Of a DNA stretch of 64,000 nucleotides, positions 25,101 to 34,990 are shown one piece after another; positions within the stretch are counted from its first letter, which is position 1, and each line of letters begins with the position of its first letter. The DNA comes from Rhodamnia argentea (taxonomy: Eukaryota > Streptophyta > Magnoliopsida > Myrtales > Myrtaceae): the NCBI RefSeq assembly GCF_020921035.1, contig NC_063150.1:868001-932000 (forward strand), written 5' to 3'. The position numbers were made by a program, and so were the translations under genes. The notes under the pieces were generated by a model that was not told the origin of the DNA, ran no database searches, and worked only from the letters and a program-made list of their open reading frames with translations.

Positions 25101-26707
25101 AGTTGCCACAACAAAATGGGCAAGCCTCCGCAATGGCCTCCTCTGTTGATTGAGGATACCTGCATTTGAATACCAATAGTGATCAAGGGATCATGTCTGC
25201 AAAAAAATTGCTAAAAAGTGGATTACATATGACCATGAAAATTTCTCAGCATGCCTGAGCATGGACCACCAAACAAAACAATGTGGATTATGACAAACAG
25301 ATCCTTCAGAAATTTAAAGGACTCATTGATTGTTCTGATGAAAAACAAAAAGGAGGAGGGTGAGACAACCTTCTACTCAAGCGAGAAAAAATTTACCAGA
25401 GTAGAGTTTCTTTGGTATTGCGCTTATTTAGCAATCAAAACCAGTTACAAGCATGAATCAAAGTTTCACAAAAGTGATAATATTCTTCAGTCCAGCAAGT
25501 AGTCCTCTGTGCATGCACTTGTGTGCACGAGGGATGGAAATCATCTCTAATCACTCAACATGGACAGAAAGGGCTTACTGTCAAACATTAGTAAGGGGTC
25601 CAACAAACAGAACCCATCAGCATAAAAAGCACAAAAGTCACGGATATATTATGCAGCAGCCCCTTATAGACACACAAGGAAAGGTATAACGCATGCATTC
25701 ATCAAAAATGTTTCATTAAGCATTCCCACTGTATCCTGTAAAATGATTACTATCACGTGATTCAAAACTCGGTAGTACACGTCGACAGCAATTGGAAATG
25801 AGAATGACATATATACTTTGTTCAACTTCTAATCTGTTAAAAATGCAATATATACTCTTGAACAGACAGAGGGTGAAGAAGCCTAGCAATAACCCAAGCT
25901 CGAATCAACCATGCACACGCAGAACAAAAGCTAAAGGAGCAGTTACCAAGTATTTATGCAGGGGATGCAATATCTCTTTGTCCTGCATCTCGTACAGCGA
26001 ACTACCCTTCCCTTATCGTTCCGCTGGCACTGATGACACATTGTGGATTCCACCGCATTCCCCTAAAATAAAGCCCAGACCACAGAAAACACGATCCTCA
26101 AACTATTACATTCTAAGGTACCTAACAACCAAACTTTTTTGGCAAAAGCACAAAACCAACTGGAGATTTAATTCATCCTTAAAGTAACCAAGATGACAAG
26201 GATCAGTCCGTGTTTTTACCTTCTAAAAGAAACTATTTCGAACGTAATAATCCAAAACTAGAACAAAGTTCAAATATTGTTCAAGAAACTTATCTAATGT
26301 GGAGACATTGATGAAACAATACCTAAAACCGACTCAGCCAAAACCTTTCTTTCCAAAAAAACCACCCAAGAAAACTAATTCAAGAGGAGAACAAGTGCAG
26401 CTTCTAAAGATACATTCTCGAACCAAGGACGCGCAAATATAAGATCTCACCCAAGCAAAGAGAAAACAAGAACATGATTACTCTCGAAGCCCATGACCCA
26501 AGAACATACATTTTCATCCAGATGCCTCGCGCGGCATTGCTTGGGGAACTTGAGCTCGTCGCTCTCGCCATCTGCCCGAGCTTGGACTTTCGCTTCGCTC
26601 GTCGCTCTCCGACGCCCGCTTCGAGTCCTCGAAGAGACCCCGGGATCTTCGCCGACCTCCGACGCAGTCCCGTTCTGCTGCTTCGCCACCCGGAGCTTCT
26701 TCCCCAT
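13101..26707 (-). CDS. JmjC histone lysine demethylase, KDM3/JHDM2 type (JMJ25-like)
   Basis: Exons in transcript order: 26510-26707, 25947-26062, 25060-25159, 24836-24977, 24489-24552, 23653-24406, 22709-23038, 20980-21666, 20424-20496, 19752-19837, 13659-13778, then 13101-13166; about 911 aa, phases consistent. The protein has a basic N-terminus, then a Cys-rich R1/RING-like finger (about residues 75-136, starting CHQC), a second Cys/His cluster (from about residue 207, CNNC) and a C-terminal JmjC domain. The Fe(II) ligands are present: HCD (H562, D564) and the distal His in PAGCPHQV (H844). Known family members remove H3K9me1/2 in the nucleus using 2-oxoglutarate. A low-complexity acidic/basic insert with an NLS-like run (RKRKRRK) lies between the ligands. 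The intron before the exon at 13659-13778 is about 6 kb and full of transposons. The C-terminus is uncertain: reading on past the last donor gives Arg then TAA, while splicing to 13031 would add eight other residues. JMJ25 is one of several close Arabidopsis paralogues, so no symbol is assigned. Confidence 0.92.
13590..13658 (-). other. Possible alternative 23-codon extension of demethylase exon 13659-13778
   Basis: The exon ends AAGTTGGAG followed by GTATTAATTCTG. Sixty-nine bases downstream on the minus strand AAGTTGGAG is followed by GTATTGATTCTG, an almost exact duplicate of the donor and its context. The 69 bases between the donors are open in frame (23 codons, no stop) and again end in KLE with the same phase. 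Use of the second donor would therefore insert 23 residues without a frameshift. Whether it is used is unknown. Confidence 0.5.
14514..15060. mobile_element. Possible eroded hAT-like remnant
   Basis: The start 'aagggtgattggttc' resembles the end of the hAT-like elements at 52751 and 56584, and the interior contains repeated 'aaccagc', 'ggttcc' and 'ttgcaggaccaat' words. The other end is not convincing and no target duplication was found. Confidence 0.25.
15914..16120 (+). repeat. Diverged direct repeat, left copy
   Basis: Shares long words with 18563-18822 in the same orientation, including 'ccactttcaag', 'ttcaacttcagctt', 'tctttggccatagatgttta' and 'aaatagtca'. The two copies lie outside the two LTRs, about 2.65 kb apart. 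They could come from an element in which the copia sequences inserted, or from a later duplication. Confidence 0.55.
16150..16545 (-). mobile_element. Copia 3' LTR fragment, minus orientation, interrupted by a SINE
   Basis: On the minus strand the pol fragment is followed by a polypurine tract (GAGGGGGAG, complement of 16546-16554) and then an LTR start TGTTGAATTATC. The body (about 16150-16300) is homologous, in inverted orientation, to the LTR at 18129-18400, for example around 'cacaaattaaggga'. The LTR is truncated near 16150, and a SINE with its target duplication occupies 16301-16542. Confidence 0.7.
16319..16524 (+). mobile_element. tRNA-derived SINE
   Basis: About 206 bp with an A-box-like 'tggccgagttgg' near 16331 and a B-box-like 'gggttcaaaac' near 16374, spaced as in a tRNA promoter, and a 3' A-rich tail. 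It is flanked by a target-site duplication, 'atcaagacaattca' on the left (ending 16318) and 'atcaagataattca' on the right (ending 16542), differing at one base. It sits within the copia LTR, about ten bases from the LTR start. An open frame crossing it is a by-product of its composition. Confidence 0.85.
16630..17860 (-). pseudogene. Decayed Ty1-copia reverse transcriptase/RNase H fragment
   Basis: Minus-strand frames, broken by shifts and stops, carry copia pol signatures in the correct order. The reverse transcriptase words [13 protein letters not shown] (about 17730), SPRAWFGRF (about 17600) and GDPNLFIKH come first, then [13 protein letters not shown] (about 17200) and the RNase H words NKSTINIAH and [17 protein letters not shown] (about 16720). 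The usual YVDD metal-binding box reads CCDD here. Gag, protease and integrase are absent upstream. It is a relic and cannot make a working polyprotein. Confidence 0.85.
18129..18400 (+). mobile_element. Copia LTR in plus orientation with adjacent primer-binding site
   Basis: Starts TGTTGAAACATCC, ends AATTCTTCA, and is followed at 18401 by 'tgatatcaaagc', close to the tRNA-iMet primer site (TGGTATCAGAGC) seen after copia 5' LTRs. It is homologous to the left LTR but inverted, so it cannot be the partner LTR of the minus-strand pol fragment unless the region was rearranged. Just left of it, 18029-18040 ('gctttgatacca') reads as another primer-site-like word on the minus strand. Confidence 0.7.
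18315..18360 (+). mobile_element. Bare poly(A) insertion with target-site duplication
   Basis: The word CTGTTGTATAAGAT occurs at 18315-18328 and again at 18347-18360, separated only by A18. This is the footprint expected of a target-primed retrotransposition event (LINE, SINE or processed RNA) in which nothing but the poly(A) tail was copied. It lies inside the plus-orientation LTR. Confidence 0.65.
18563..18822 (+). repeat. Diverged direct repeat, right copy
   Basis: Partner of 15914-16120. It runs through 'ggccatagatgttta' and ends in 'actaagtgttgaatacgac', which resembles 'ataagtgttaaatatgac' near 16140. Confidence 0.55.
19976..20165 (+). repeat. Direct tandem duplication in a demethylase intron
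   Basis: 'gtgatctactacttaacaac' near 19979 recurs as 'gtgatatgctacttaacaac' near 20092. Both are followed by 'ccctttccaactttaaaag' or 'ccctttttaactctaaaag' and then 'ataaatgg'. The period is about 113 bp. It lies in the intron between 19837 and 20424. Confidence 0.6.
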
Positions 26708-27200
26708 GTTTATCGTCTAGTTTCCCCTTCGAGAAATAACTCAACAGTTGTCCAAGAAAGGAAATTTACTTGTGGGGTTGCTTATATATATCAACAACTG
26801 AACAGGGTCGTGATTATTGGCGCAAACCGGGAAGAATTAGAATAAAGAATCGAGCATTGTGGATTACAGTGGGCGGGCGGGAGAATTTGGAGGGATTTTA
26901 CAAGCGCAGAGAGAGAGGGAGAGAGAGGGAGGGGAATTTGGAATTCAAGTCTTTTTCATTGATGTCTGTGCAGAGAGAGGGTGATAGTGGGAAGCACACA
27001 GGATCAAAACCGGAGGCTGTGCGTATGGGTTGTTCCTTCGCGGTTTGGAGATCAAAAGACAGAGAGAGAGAGACGACAGGCTTTCGTACGATGTTTCGAA
27101 CCCGCGCGTGCGATGAGGCGGCGAGTCGGTTACAGAAGCAATTGGAACCCCAAAAAGGGAAACTTCTTGTTTAACGACAGGACATGTACAATCTTAAAAT
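26708..27200 (-). promoter_or_regulatory. 5' UTR and promoter region of the demethylase gene
   Basis: Upstream of the minus-strand ATG at 26707. It contains GA-rich runs (26908-26935 and 27058-27075 on the plus strand, CT-rich in the sense of transcription), as is common in plant leaders. No TATA box was assigned. Plus-strand open frames here lack family signals. Confidence 0.45.
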
Positions 27201-27204
27201 CCGC

Positions 27205-27500
27205 ACGAAAATACAGTTAAGTCACAAAATTTTAAAAAAATATAATCCAATTTTAGAACTTGCCAAATTGACGTAATCAAGTCATTCTATTTATACCATC
27301 CAACTTTACTGAAGAAAAATGCTGACTTAAATTTTTTTTAGATGGCAATTGCATGGCTAAGACATGAAAAATAAGAGCAAAACGACATCGTTTTAGTCTA
27401 AATATTATTTTTATATAAATTTTTATTTAAATTAAATTTAAAGAATAGCTTAAACCAAAAAAAGAAAAATTAAAAAACAAATGTGAGAAACTAGACAATA
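27205..27500. repeat. Truncated inverted-repeat element of the 35790-36775 family
   Basis: Shares the order of features of the left arm at 35790: an 'aagtcacaaaattttaaaaa' type end, 'caagtcattct', then the palindromic 'aacgacatcgtttt' and an AT-rich core. The opposite end was not found, so this copy is probably truncated. Confidence 0.4.
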
Positions 27501-27685
27501 GAGCTATAAAGCCCCCACCACGGCCAACTCACCATCCCTAATGAGATCTTAAGGAATTTATATCCAACAACGTATATCAAGCATATTCAGTAGGGCTATA
27601 AAGCCCTCACCGCCACGACCCGCCATCCTTTATGTGATCTTGAGGAATCTATATTCAACAATACATATCAAGTATATTTATCAAC
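27501..27685 (+). repeat. Two-copy tandem repeat, period about 92 bp
   Basis: 'gctataaagcccccacca' near 27503 recurs as 'gctataaagccctcacc' near 27595. Each is followed by 'ccatcc', 'gatcttaaggaat' or 'gatcttgaggaat', and 'atatcaa'. The copies are clearly homologous but diverged. Confidence 0.65.
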
Positions 27686-28108
27686 ACTCAAGTGATGACG
27701 AGACGCTGGAAAAATTGCTTGATAGCCAAGACATCGGGATAGACATATCAGAAGAAGTAACAGGAACTCGATGTTTGGGAGGACAAGCAATGGAGTGGGT
27801 TTATATAGTTCGAAACACAAAAGGAAATCGAAACAACTAATTAAAAAAAAAACCGTACCATATCTTATGGACCTTAATAGTTCATATCTTGATAAAAACT
27901 ACGACACATGTTTGTTGGAATCAAAAGAATATACTTGTTATGTTGGAAAAACACGCATCATACACGCATATAACATATGCCGCAATATATCCGAAGAAAT
28001 ACACTTCGGATCTAATTTTATATTTTACCAATCGAATAACGATGTGGAATGTCCTCTTTCACCCGGTTAGCGCAAATGAATGATTTACGACGTCATACTT
28101 ATGTAAAT

Positions 28109-28559
28109 GGTTAATATTACAAAAAATCTCAAACTGGTACACATGTGACAAATTTACCTCAAATTATTTTTTTTATCATAAAAAATTTCAAACTAGTACA
28201 CTTGTAACAATTTTACCCAAAATTGATACACTCATAACAAATCAACCTTATGTTAGTTTTCGTGACGTATTGCTAAGTTGGATGGCATATGATAGTTCAC
28301 AGATATATCGGTTTGAGATTTTTACCGTCCGTTTGTCACAGGTTTATCAATTTGAGTTTTTTCGTGATATTAATCTAATTTAATAGATGGTAAATTTGTC
28401 ATAGATGCATCGGCTTGGGGCTTTTCTTGGTCAAAAGAGTTAGTTTATGATAAAATTATCACAAAAATATCAGTTTAGGGTTTTTGGTGGTCAAAAAAAT
28501 AGTTCGGGACAAATTTGTCGCAGGGGTACCATTTTTAAGTTTTCTATGGTATTAACCCT
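28109..28559. mobile_element. Foldback MITE with 9-bp target duplication (Mutator-like)
   Basis: The left end 'ggttaatattacaaaaaat' and the right end, reversed, 'agggttaataccatagaaaa' are inverted repeats. Flanking 9-mers are TATGTAAAT (28100-28108) and TGTGTAAAT (28560-28568), 8 of 9 matching. The interior repeats a 'tggtacac..gtgacaaattta' module in both orientations. Related copies lie at 37924, 38315 and 60519. Confidence 0.7.
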
Positions 28560-28807
28560 TGTGTAAATAATGTGATTTTCTTTTAGTTTCTCGTTACTTC
28601 GTTAGATAACTTAAAAATGTAACAACATTCGATCATTACATACGGGCCTTTCATACAACAAAATCGAATCATTAGATGATTTGTACGGACAAAAAGTAGA
28701 GTTTTAGTGGAAGTTTTTTCCCTTGAAAGCGGCGGACCTAATAAAAATCCCTATTAACGATACATTTAGAGCTAATTAATAATTAAAGAAGAAAAGTCGG
28801 ATTAATC

Positions 28808-28996
28808 AATGGGTTGGGCTTTGATCGGGAGCCCAATACCCAGAAGAAGCCCATTTATTGGGTTTCCACTACAAGTAAAGAGATTGCGGCGAATCAGTCG
28901 GAGCATAATCGATTTCCAATCGAATTAGGGTTTAGTTCTACCCCTTTCCCCCTATTCGCCTTCCTCCTCCCGCTCGGAGCTCGTTGGCTGATCGCA
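28808..28996 (+). promoter_or_regulatory. RPB6 promoter/leader with telo-box and TGGGC motifs
   Basis: Contains 'ggttgggctttg' near 28811, 'aagcccatttattgggttt' near 28847 and a telo-box-like 'attagggtttag' at 28924-28935, about 62 bp before the start codon. The pairing of TGGGC (site II) elements with a telo-box is established for Arabidopsis genes of ribosome and general expression machinery. Its role here is inferred from motif and position only. Confidence 0.55.
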
Positions 28997-30546
28997 ATGG
29001 CGGACGATGACTACAACGATATTGACATGGGGTACTCTCTCTCCCTCTCCTTCTCCCTCTCCCTCTCTTCCACTCTCTCTCTCGTGCTCTTGAGATGCAT
29101 GTCGCGTGCTCTGTCGGATTGGGTTCGACACGATCATCATTCGCGTCTTAAAGGACCTTCCTTTAGTTGACTGAGCTGGTTTTGTACCTCTTTCGGGGAT
29201 CTGCTGCTGATTTGGGTTGGCCGTAGCATGTTGGTCGGTCGCAACGTTTGAAAGCAGAGTATGGATTAGATCATTTAGTCCATCTAGAGTGCGAGTGTTG
29301 TAGATTATTTTGTGTTGGTTTTCTTGCTCATGTGAGCAGTGGGATTTGCTTTTTCACGTGGAGTTATGTGCTGGATGAACTGAGAGCAGATACATGTAAG
29401 TTCCCATAGTCGTTTGAGAGTTTTTGGAGCTCCTTGTAAGGTTTACTGGATTTTTTTTTTTTTTTTTTTTGGTCTGCAATCATTTTTAGGGAAAACATGT
29501 GCTGTATGCTACTTCACCTGAATTATGTTGTGCTGTGTTTTCGGTCCTGTTATGTGATTTGCAAGTTTCCATGCTTAATTTCATAGTCTCTGTGCTGTAT
29601 CTCTGATTCCCATGTGGGCGCGGCTGCATTGGAGTCTGGCGATTGCTCAATGTGCTATTTTCTTTAGATTTCTTTTCTAGGTTGTTTTTGGGACATGAGT
29701 GTTTGTTGTTCAGTTACTCTAGCTATTTTTTAGTTGCATAACTTTTCTAGAGGAAACATTTGGGCATTTTGTAGTTCTTTTTGGATGCTTATGAATTGTT
29801 CTGTGCAGGTATGAAGAAGAACCGCCAGAGCCTGAGATTGAAGTAAGGGTCCAACCTTTCATGGTCTTTCCTTAAATGTTTGATCATTTATAAATTTGAC
29901 CGACAGTTTTGATGAATTCTCCACACGCAGGAAGGTGTAGAGGAGGATGTCGATAATGCTAACAATGAGGATGTTCCTGATCCTCTCGATGGTGAGGAAA
30001 AAGAAGAACAAGAACCTGTAGAGCGACCTCGTAAGACGTCAAAGTATATGACCAAATATGAGCGTGCTAGAATTCTGGGTACCCGTGCTCTGCAAATCAG
30101 GTTCATGTTCAAACATTCGGTATTATCAGCCACTTGTTAGTTCTGTGTTTTAACAGAATTTATTTTGATTGAACAGCATGAATGCACCTGTCATGGTTGA
30201 GTTAGAGGGTGAAACTGATCCACTGGAGGTATGGACCGTACTCAAGGTTTTACTTAGAACTCTTAAAGTGTCTTATTCAGTGTTTACTTCACTATGGAAA
30301 TTTTACTATCTTGCAGATTGCAATGAAAGAGCTCCGAGAGAGGAAAATACCATTCACCATCCGTCGCTATCTCCCAGATGGAAGGTGAGCTTCACTGTCA
30401 ATGTCATGTTCGAGTTTGCCAATGCAATATACCCCCCACTTATCTCCATTATATAATCTAGTATATCGTTTTACAGTTATGAGGATTGGGGAGTAGATGA
30501 ATTGATCGTGGAAGATTCCTGGAAGAGGCAAGTGGGGGGTGATTGA
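28997..30546 (+). CDS. NRPB6: RNA polymerases II, IV and V (and I/III) shared subunit 6 (RPB6/RPABC2)
   Basis: Exons: 28997-29031, 29809-29842, 29931-30100, 30177-30228, 30317-30384, 30477-30546; all GT-AG, in frame, 142 aa, the usual family length. The N-terminal half is acidic ([11 protein letters not shown], then Glu/Asp-rich). The C-terminal half carries the RPB6 fold with near-invariant words [34 protein letters not shown] and [13 protein letters not shown], and ends SWKRQVGGD as in other plant RPB6 proteins. RPB6 helps assemble the polymerase core and contacts the clamp, in the nucleus. The ATG is the first after a leader with housekeeping-type promoter motifs, and the first intron starts with a CT-rich run. 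Nothing is odd in the coding sequence. Plants often have two copies (6A and 6B); which one this is cannot be told. Confidence 0.96.
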
Positions 30547-31360
30547 TAATTTCGTTGAGTGTGAAGATTGGATGCGGGATGGATGAATTCTGTAGTGGTT
30601 GAATTCTGTAAATGCTATGGTTTTCGCAATGAACCACTCAACAAAAATCGATGACAATGCCAGTGTCAGGGTCATGAACATTTTGATGTGCGTCTGCGCA
30701 TGGTTGCTCTGAGATGGAGTGTTTGACAGAGATCCGGCGATTTCTAAACTTCTAAACGCTCTACTTAATACATGTGTTTTTGGCCGGGAATTATTGCTTT
30801 AAATATATGGAGATACGTGTAATTGCTAGTCGTTCCTCACCCTGCCGTCATCTCTGCGACCGCAAGATGACACAATGGGAACGGTGCTGCCCATTCTTGC
30901 TTATTTCTGCATAATGCATAGAACAGTACTTTATGTAGTGGAGGTAAGACGATCTCTCTAGGTAAGGGTGGGTTTCTGTTGGTAAATTAAAAATGTTATG
31001 ATGGTAAATAATTCATTAATTCACATAAGTTGAAAAGGAGTAAATTGGGCTAAGATGGCTTTTTCTTTTCATTTCGGTTTGTATGAACGAGCAAGATGTT
31101 CGGTGCTAAAGATGATGCCAGCAATGTTGGAACTTCCTTCAGTAAAAAGTAATAACGAGAACTTGGACCTCCGCCATGAGATTCACAGCGCAGATAATCT
31201 GGTATGGCTCAGCTTGAAGTTGGACAAGTAGAAATTTAGCAATCGAGCCGAGCCCGAACTACAATGTCAAAAGCGTCGGCAATTGTCAAGTCCGGTCGGT
31301 TAATAAAATTTTGACACAGAATTTGTTTGGTTGGTAACATGTTTGTAACTTACCAGAATG
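30547..31360. other. RPB6 3' UTR and flank
   Basis: The 3' UTR follows the stop at 30546; its end is not defined. From about 30950 the sequence is ordinary AT-rich intergenic DNA with no gene or clear element until the hAT-like end at 31361. Confidence 0.4.
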
Positions 31361-32204
31361 TAAAGGTGTGCAACCGAACTGGGTAGAACTAGGAACTGGA
31401 TCAGCCCGCCCAAAAAATTGATCCAGTTCCAAGGTGAACAAGTATAGTTCTCGGTTCCAAATTTTTGGAGCCGGTTTGAACAGGTCCAATTGCAAGTGAA
31501 GACCCACTAGGGAACCGGATCGATTTTGAAATCGGTTCTTAGTTACTGTAAAAACAACATAACTTCTTTAAGTTGAATCTAACTCTGCCTCGCCTCATTT
31601 GTTTCTTCTCCATTCTTTGTCGCCTCTCTCTATTCTTTAAAGCAATATTTCTATGGATCAATGGAGAATGGAGTTCAAAAATTTATGTTGATGAACGAGG
31701 AACCGAGTTTTATAATTTATGTTGTTTGAACTTTTTATTATTTATAACTGTACATTGTTATGTGTTTGAACTTTTCATCGTTTATAGTTGTACGTGATCA
31801 TATGTTTGGCCGGTAGGGATTTATGTTGATCGTCTTTTACTTTGAGCCATTTTGTTGCTATATTATTTTGCAGTAAAAAATGACATCAGAAAAAGGGAAA
31901 AAAAAAACAGGTTCTCGAATAGATCCTGAAATCGGATCGGAAAAATAGGGTAGGTTCTAGAACCGATTCCAGAAAAAAGGTAAGTTTCGGGTTTCAAAAA
32001 TTGAGAACCGGTTACACTACAAAAAAACACGGATTTAGCCACGAAAATTTGCGACGGAAAAAATTTGTTGCTAATTTCCGACGAAAATAGCAACAAAATG
32101 AATATTCGTCGTTATTTGCGACGAAATTAGTGACAAAAAAATTAGTCACTAATTAGCAACGAATATAGCAACGAAAAAGAATTCATCGCTAATTTGCGAC
32201 GAAA

Positions 32205-32772
32205 ATAGCCACGAAAAATAATTCGTCGCTAATTTGCAACGAAAATAGCCACGAAAAATATTTTGTCGCTAATTTGCGATGAAAATGGCCACAAAAAAAA
32301 ATTCGTCGCCAATTAGCAACGAAAATGGCCATGAAAAGATTATTCGTCGTAATCTCCTTTGCGATGAAAATAGGCTTCATTGCCAATTAGCAACGAATGT
32401 ATTTTTTCGTTGCAAATTCTTTTCTTAAATGTTAGCGACGAAAATCAACGTTCGTCACTAATCACCAAAACTTATATAAGTTCTTATAACAATGTATCAT
32501 TGTTTGACGAATATAGCGACGAAAAATAATTCGTCGCTAATTTGCGACGAAAATAGCCACGAAAAATATTTTGTCGCTAATTTACGACGAAAATGGCCAC
32601 AAAAGAAATTCGTCGCCAATTAGCAACGAAAACGGCCATGAAAAGATTATTCGTCGTAATCTCCTTTGCGATGAAAATAGGCTTCGTTGCCAATTAGCGA
32701 CGAATGTATTTTTTCGTCGCAAATTCTTTTCTTAAATGTTAGCGACGAAAATCAACGTTCGTCGCTAATTAG
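32205..32772 (+). repeat. Tandem duplication of part of the CACTA left arm, with filler
   Basis: The block from about 32205 to 32462 is repeated at about 32514-32772 with few changes; shared landmarks include 'cgtcgtaatctcctttgcga' and 'tcttttcttaaatgttagcg'. The junction holds about 50 bp without the CGTCGC motif (32463-32511), most of which matches 37164-37204 outside the element. Confidence 0.8.
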
Positions 32773-34059
32773 CGATGAACTTTTATTTTCGTCGTAAAAT
32801 AAGCACTTTGAATAAAAATATCAAAGAAAATATTAAAATTACTAACAAATCATTATTTTCGTCACTAATTTAGCGACGAAATGTATTATTCATCGCTAAT
32901 ATGATAGAAATAAAAATAAAAAATAAGATGTTCAATTTATCAACAAACTTGCTTTTTCGTTGCTACGGTAGGACGAAATTTGTTTTTCGTCGCTAATACG
33001 ATATAAATAAAATAATAATAATTACCGACGAGCAATGTTTTTGGTCGCTAATTAGCGACGAAAACCAAATTTCGTCGCAAATTTGTCGTTATCATTTAGC
33101 GACAAAAACCTATTTTGTCACTAATTAGTGACAAACCACGTTTTCCGTCGCAAATTCTCTTCTAAAACTTAACGACCAAAATTGCCGTTTGTCGCTATTT
33201 AGCGACGAACGTTGATTTCATCGTAAAATTAGCACTATGAATAAAAATAAGAAAGAAAATATAAAAATTAGCAACGAATCACATTTTTTGTCGCTAATTT
33301 TATAGAAATATAAATAAAAAAGGAAATATTCAATTTAACGACGAATTAACTTTGTCGTCGCTAATTTAGCGACGAAATTCATTTTTCGTCGCTAATATGC
33401 TATAAATAAAAATATAAGTAAAAAATAAAATATTAAAATTAGCGACGAATTAGCCTTTTCATCGCTAATTTAGCAACGAACAGTTTTGTTCGTCGCAAAA
33501 TTAGCCCTGTGAATAAAAATAAAAAAGAAAATATTTCAAGTTAGCGACAAAATGTGTTATTCATCGCTAATATGATATAAAAAAAATAAAAAAGAAAATA
33601 TTAATATTAGCAACGAATTTGTTTTTCCGTCGCTAATATGCTATAAATAAAAATAGAAGTAAAAAATAAAATATTAAAATTAGCGACGAATTAGCTTTTT
33701 CATTGCTAATTTAGCAACAAACAGTTTCATTCGCCGCAAAATTAGCACTGTGAATAAAAATAAAAAAGAAAATATTTTAATTTTGCGACGAACTAATTTT
33801 TTCATTGCTAATTTAGTGACGAAATGAATTATTCGTCGCTAATATGATATAAATAAAAATAATAAAATAAAATATTAATTTTAGCGACGAATTTGTTTTT
33901 TCGTTGCTGATTTAGCGACGAACTAGTTTTTCCGTCGTTAAATAAGCGACGAATTATTTTTTTCGTTGCTAGATTTCTCTCTCATATCTTTTTGTTTTTT
34001 TGTTTTTGGTCATATCTCTCTCCCCATATCTTCTGTAATCTTTCTTTTGACAATTTCTA

Positions 34060-34990
34060 AAACCCTCCTGCCCAAGTTTCAGTTCCACATGCTCTCTCTC
34101 TCCTGCCTTGACTGAGCAACCCTGTACGACGTCTTCATCTTCTTCTTCGCTTTTGCCTCTTCTTCATTTCCTCCTTCCTTCTTGTTCTTGCTTTCTTTTT
34201 CTGGTTCAGCCGAGCGACCCACCTCCACTCGACCACTACAGCCTGCACCACCACCCTTCGTCTACTCCCGTCACCAGCCACGCCTCACGGCCAACCAACC
34301 TCGCGCGAGCCGCAACCAGCTGAGTCGCTTGTAACAACCACCCGCTAGCCTCGTCACCTGGTCGCCATAAACCCGGGACCTTTGCCCCACGACCCTCCTC
34401 CACTTGACCTCTACTGCCATTGAGCACTGCTACCTAGCCACCTCCGGCCACCTGAGTTGGCTGAGACCCACAGATCTGACGATGACCCCGCCGTGACGAT
34501 GATTTGAGCTCCCTGCTCGTGAACCCCGGCGCCCACCCGAACCACCGTAGCCACTACTCGGCTTGGCCGCCGCCTAAAACTTGCAACCCGAGACCCTTAG
34601 CTCGCGGCCCAACCGCACACCTCCAGCCGCCATCACTACGACTCCACAAGCTCGAGTGGTCACTCGCGAGCCCAGTTGAGCTTGGGAGCCCTGAGATCCG
34701 TGAGGCCCAAGTATCAACCCTCGAACCAGCAGCCCGCCGTGCTGCGCCATCATCCCCAGCAGCCCCGCCATGCCGCGCCATCGTTCCCAGCAGCCCTGAC
34801 GCCGTTGTCCAGCCACTACCCTAGCCCTAGTTGTCCATGGCGCCGTCGACCAGCCGCTGCGCATCATGGAACCGTGATCCTCGCGACCCGAACCCGTTAA
34901 GTTGGCCCAACTTGAGGAACCCGTCGACTCCTACTGACCCGACCCGAACCCGAAAATCCGATACCCCGATCGCAGACTCGACCTGACTCG
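34060..34990 (+). other. GC-rich core of the CACTA element
   Basis: Between the AT-rich arms lies about 930 bp of GC-rich sequence with no CGTCGC motif, starting with CT-rich DNA like a 5' leader. Overlapping Pro/Ser/Ala-rich frames occur on both strands, as expected from composition alone. None shows transposase or other domain signals. It may be captured host sequence or an internal remnant. Confidence 0.5.

Noticed and set aside
26474..26845. Plus-strand frames of 75-123 codons at the demethylase start
   Set aside because: They are antisense to its first exon and leader; no independent support.
34504..34867. Pro/Ser/Ala-rich frames on both strands inside the CACTA core
   Set aside because: Equal-length frames on opposite strands are typical of GC-rich DNA; no transposase or other domain words.
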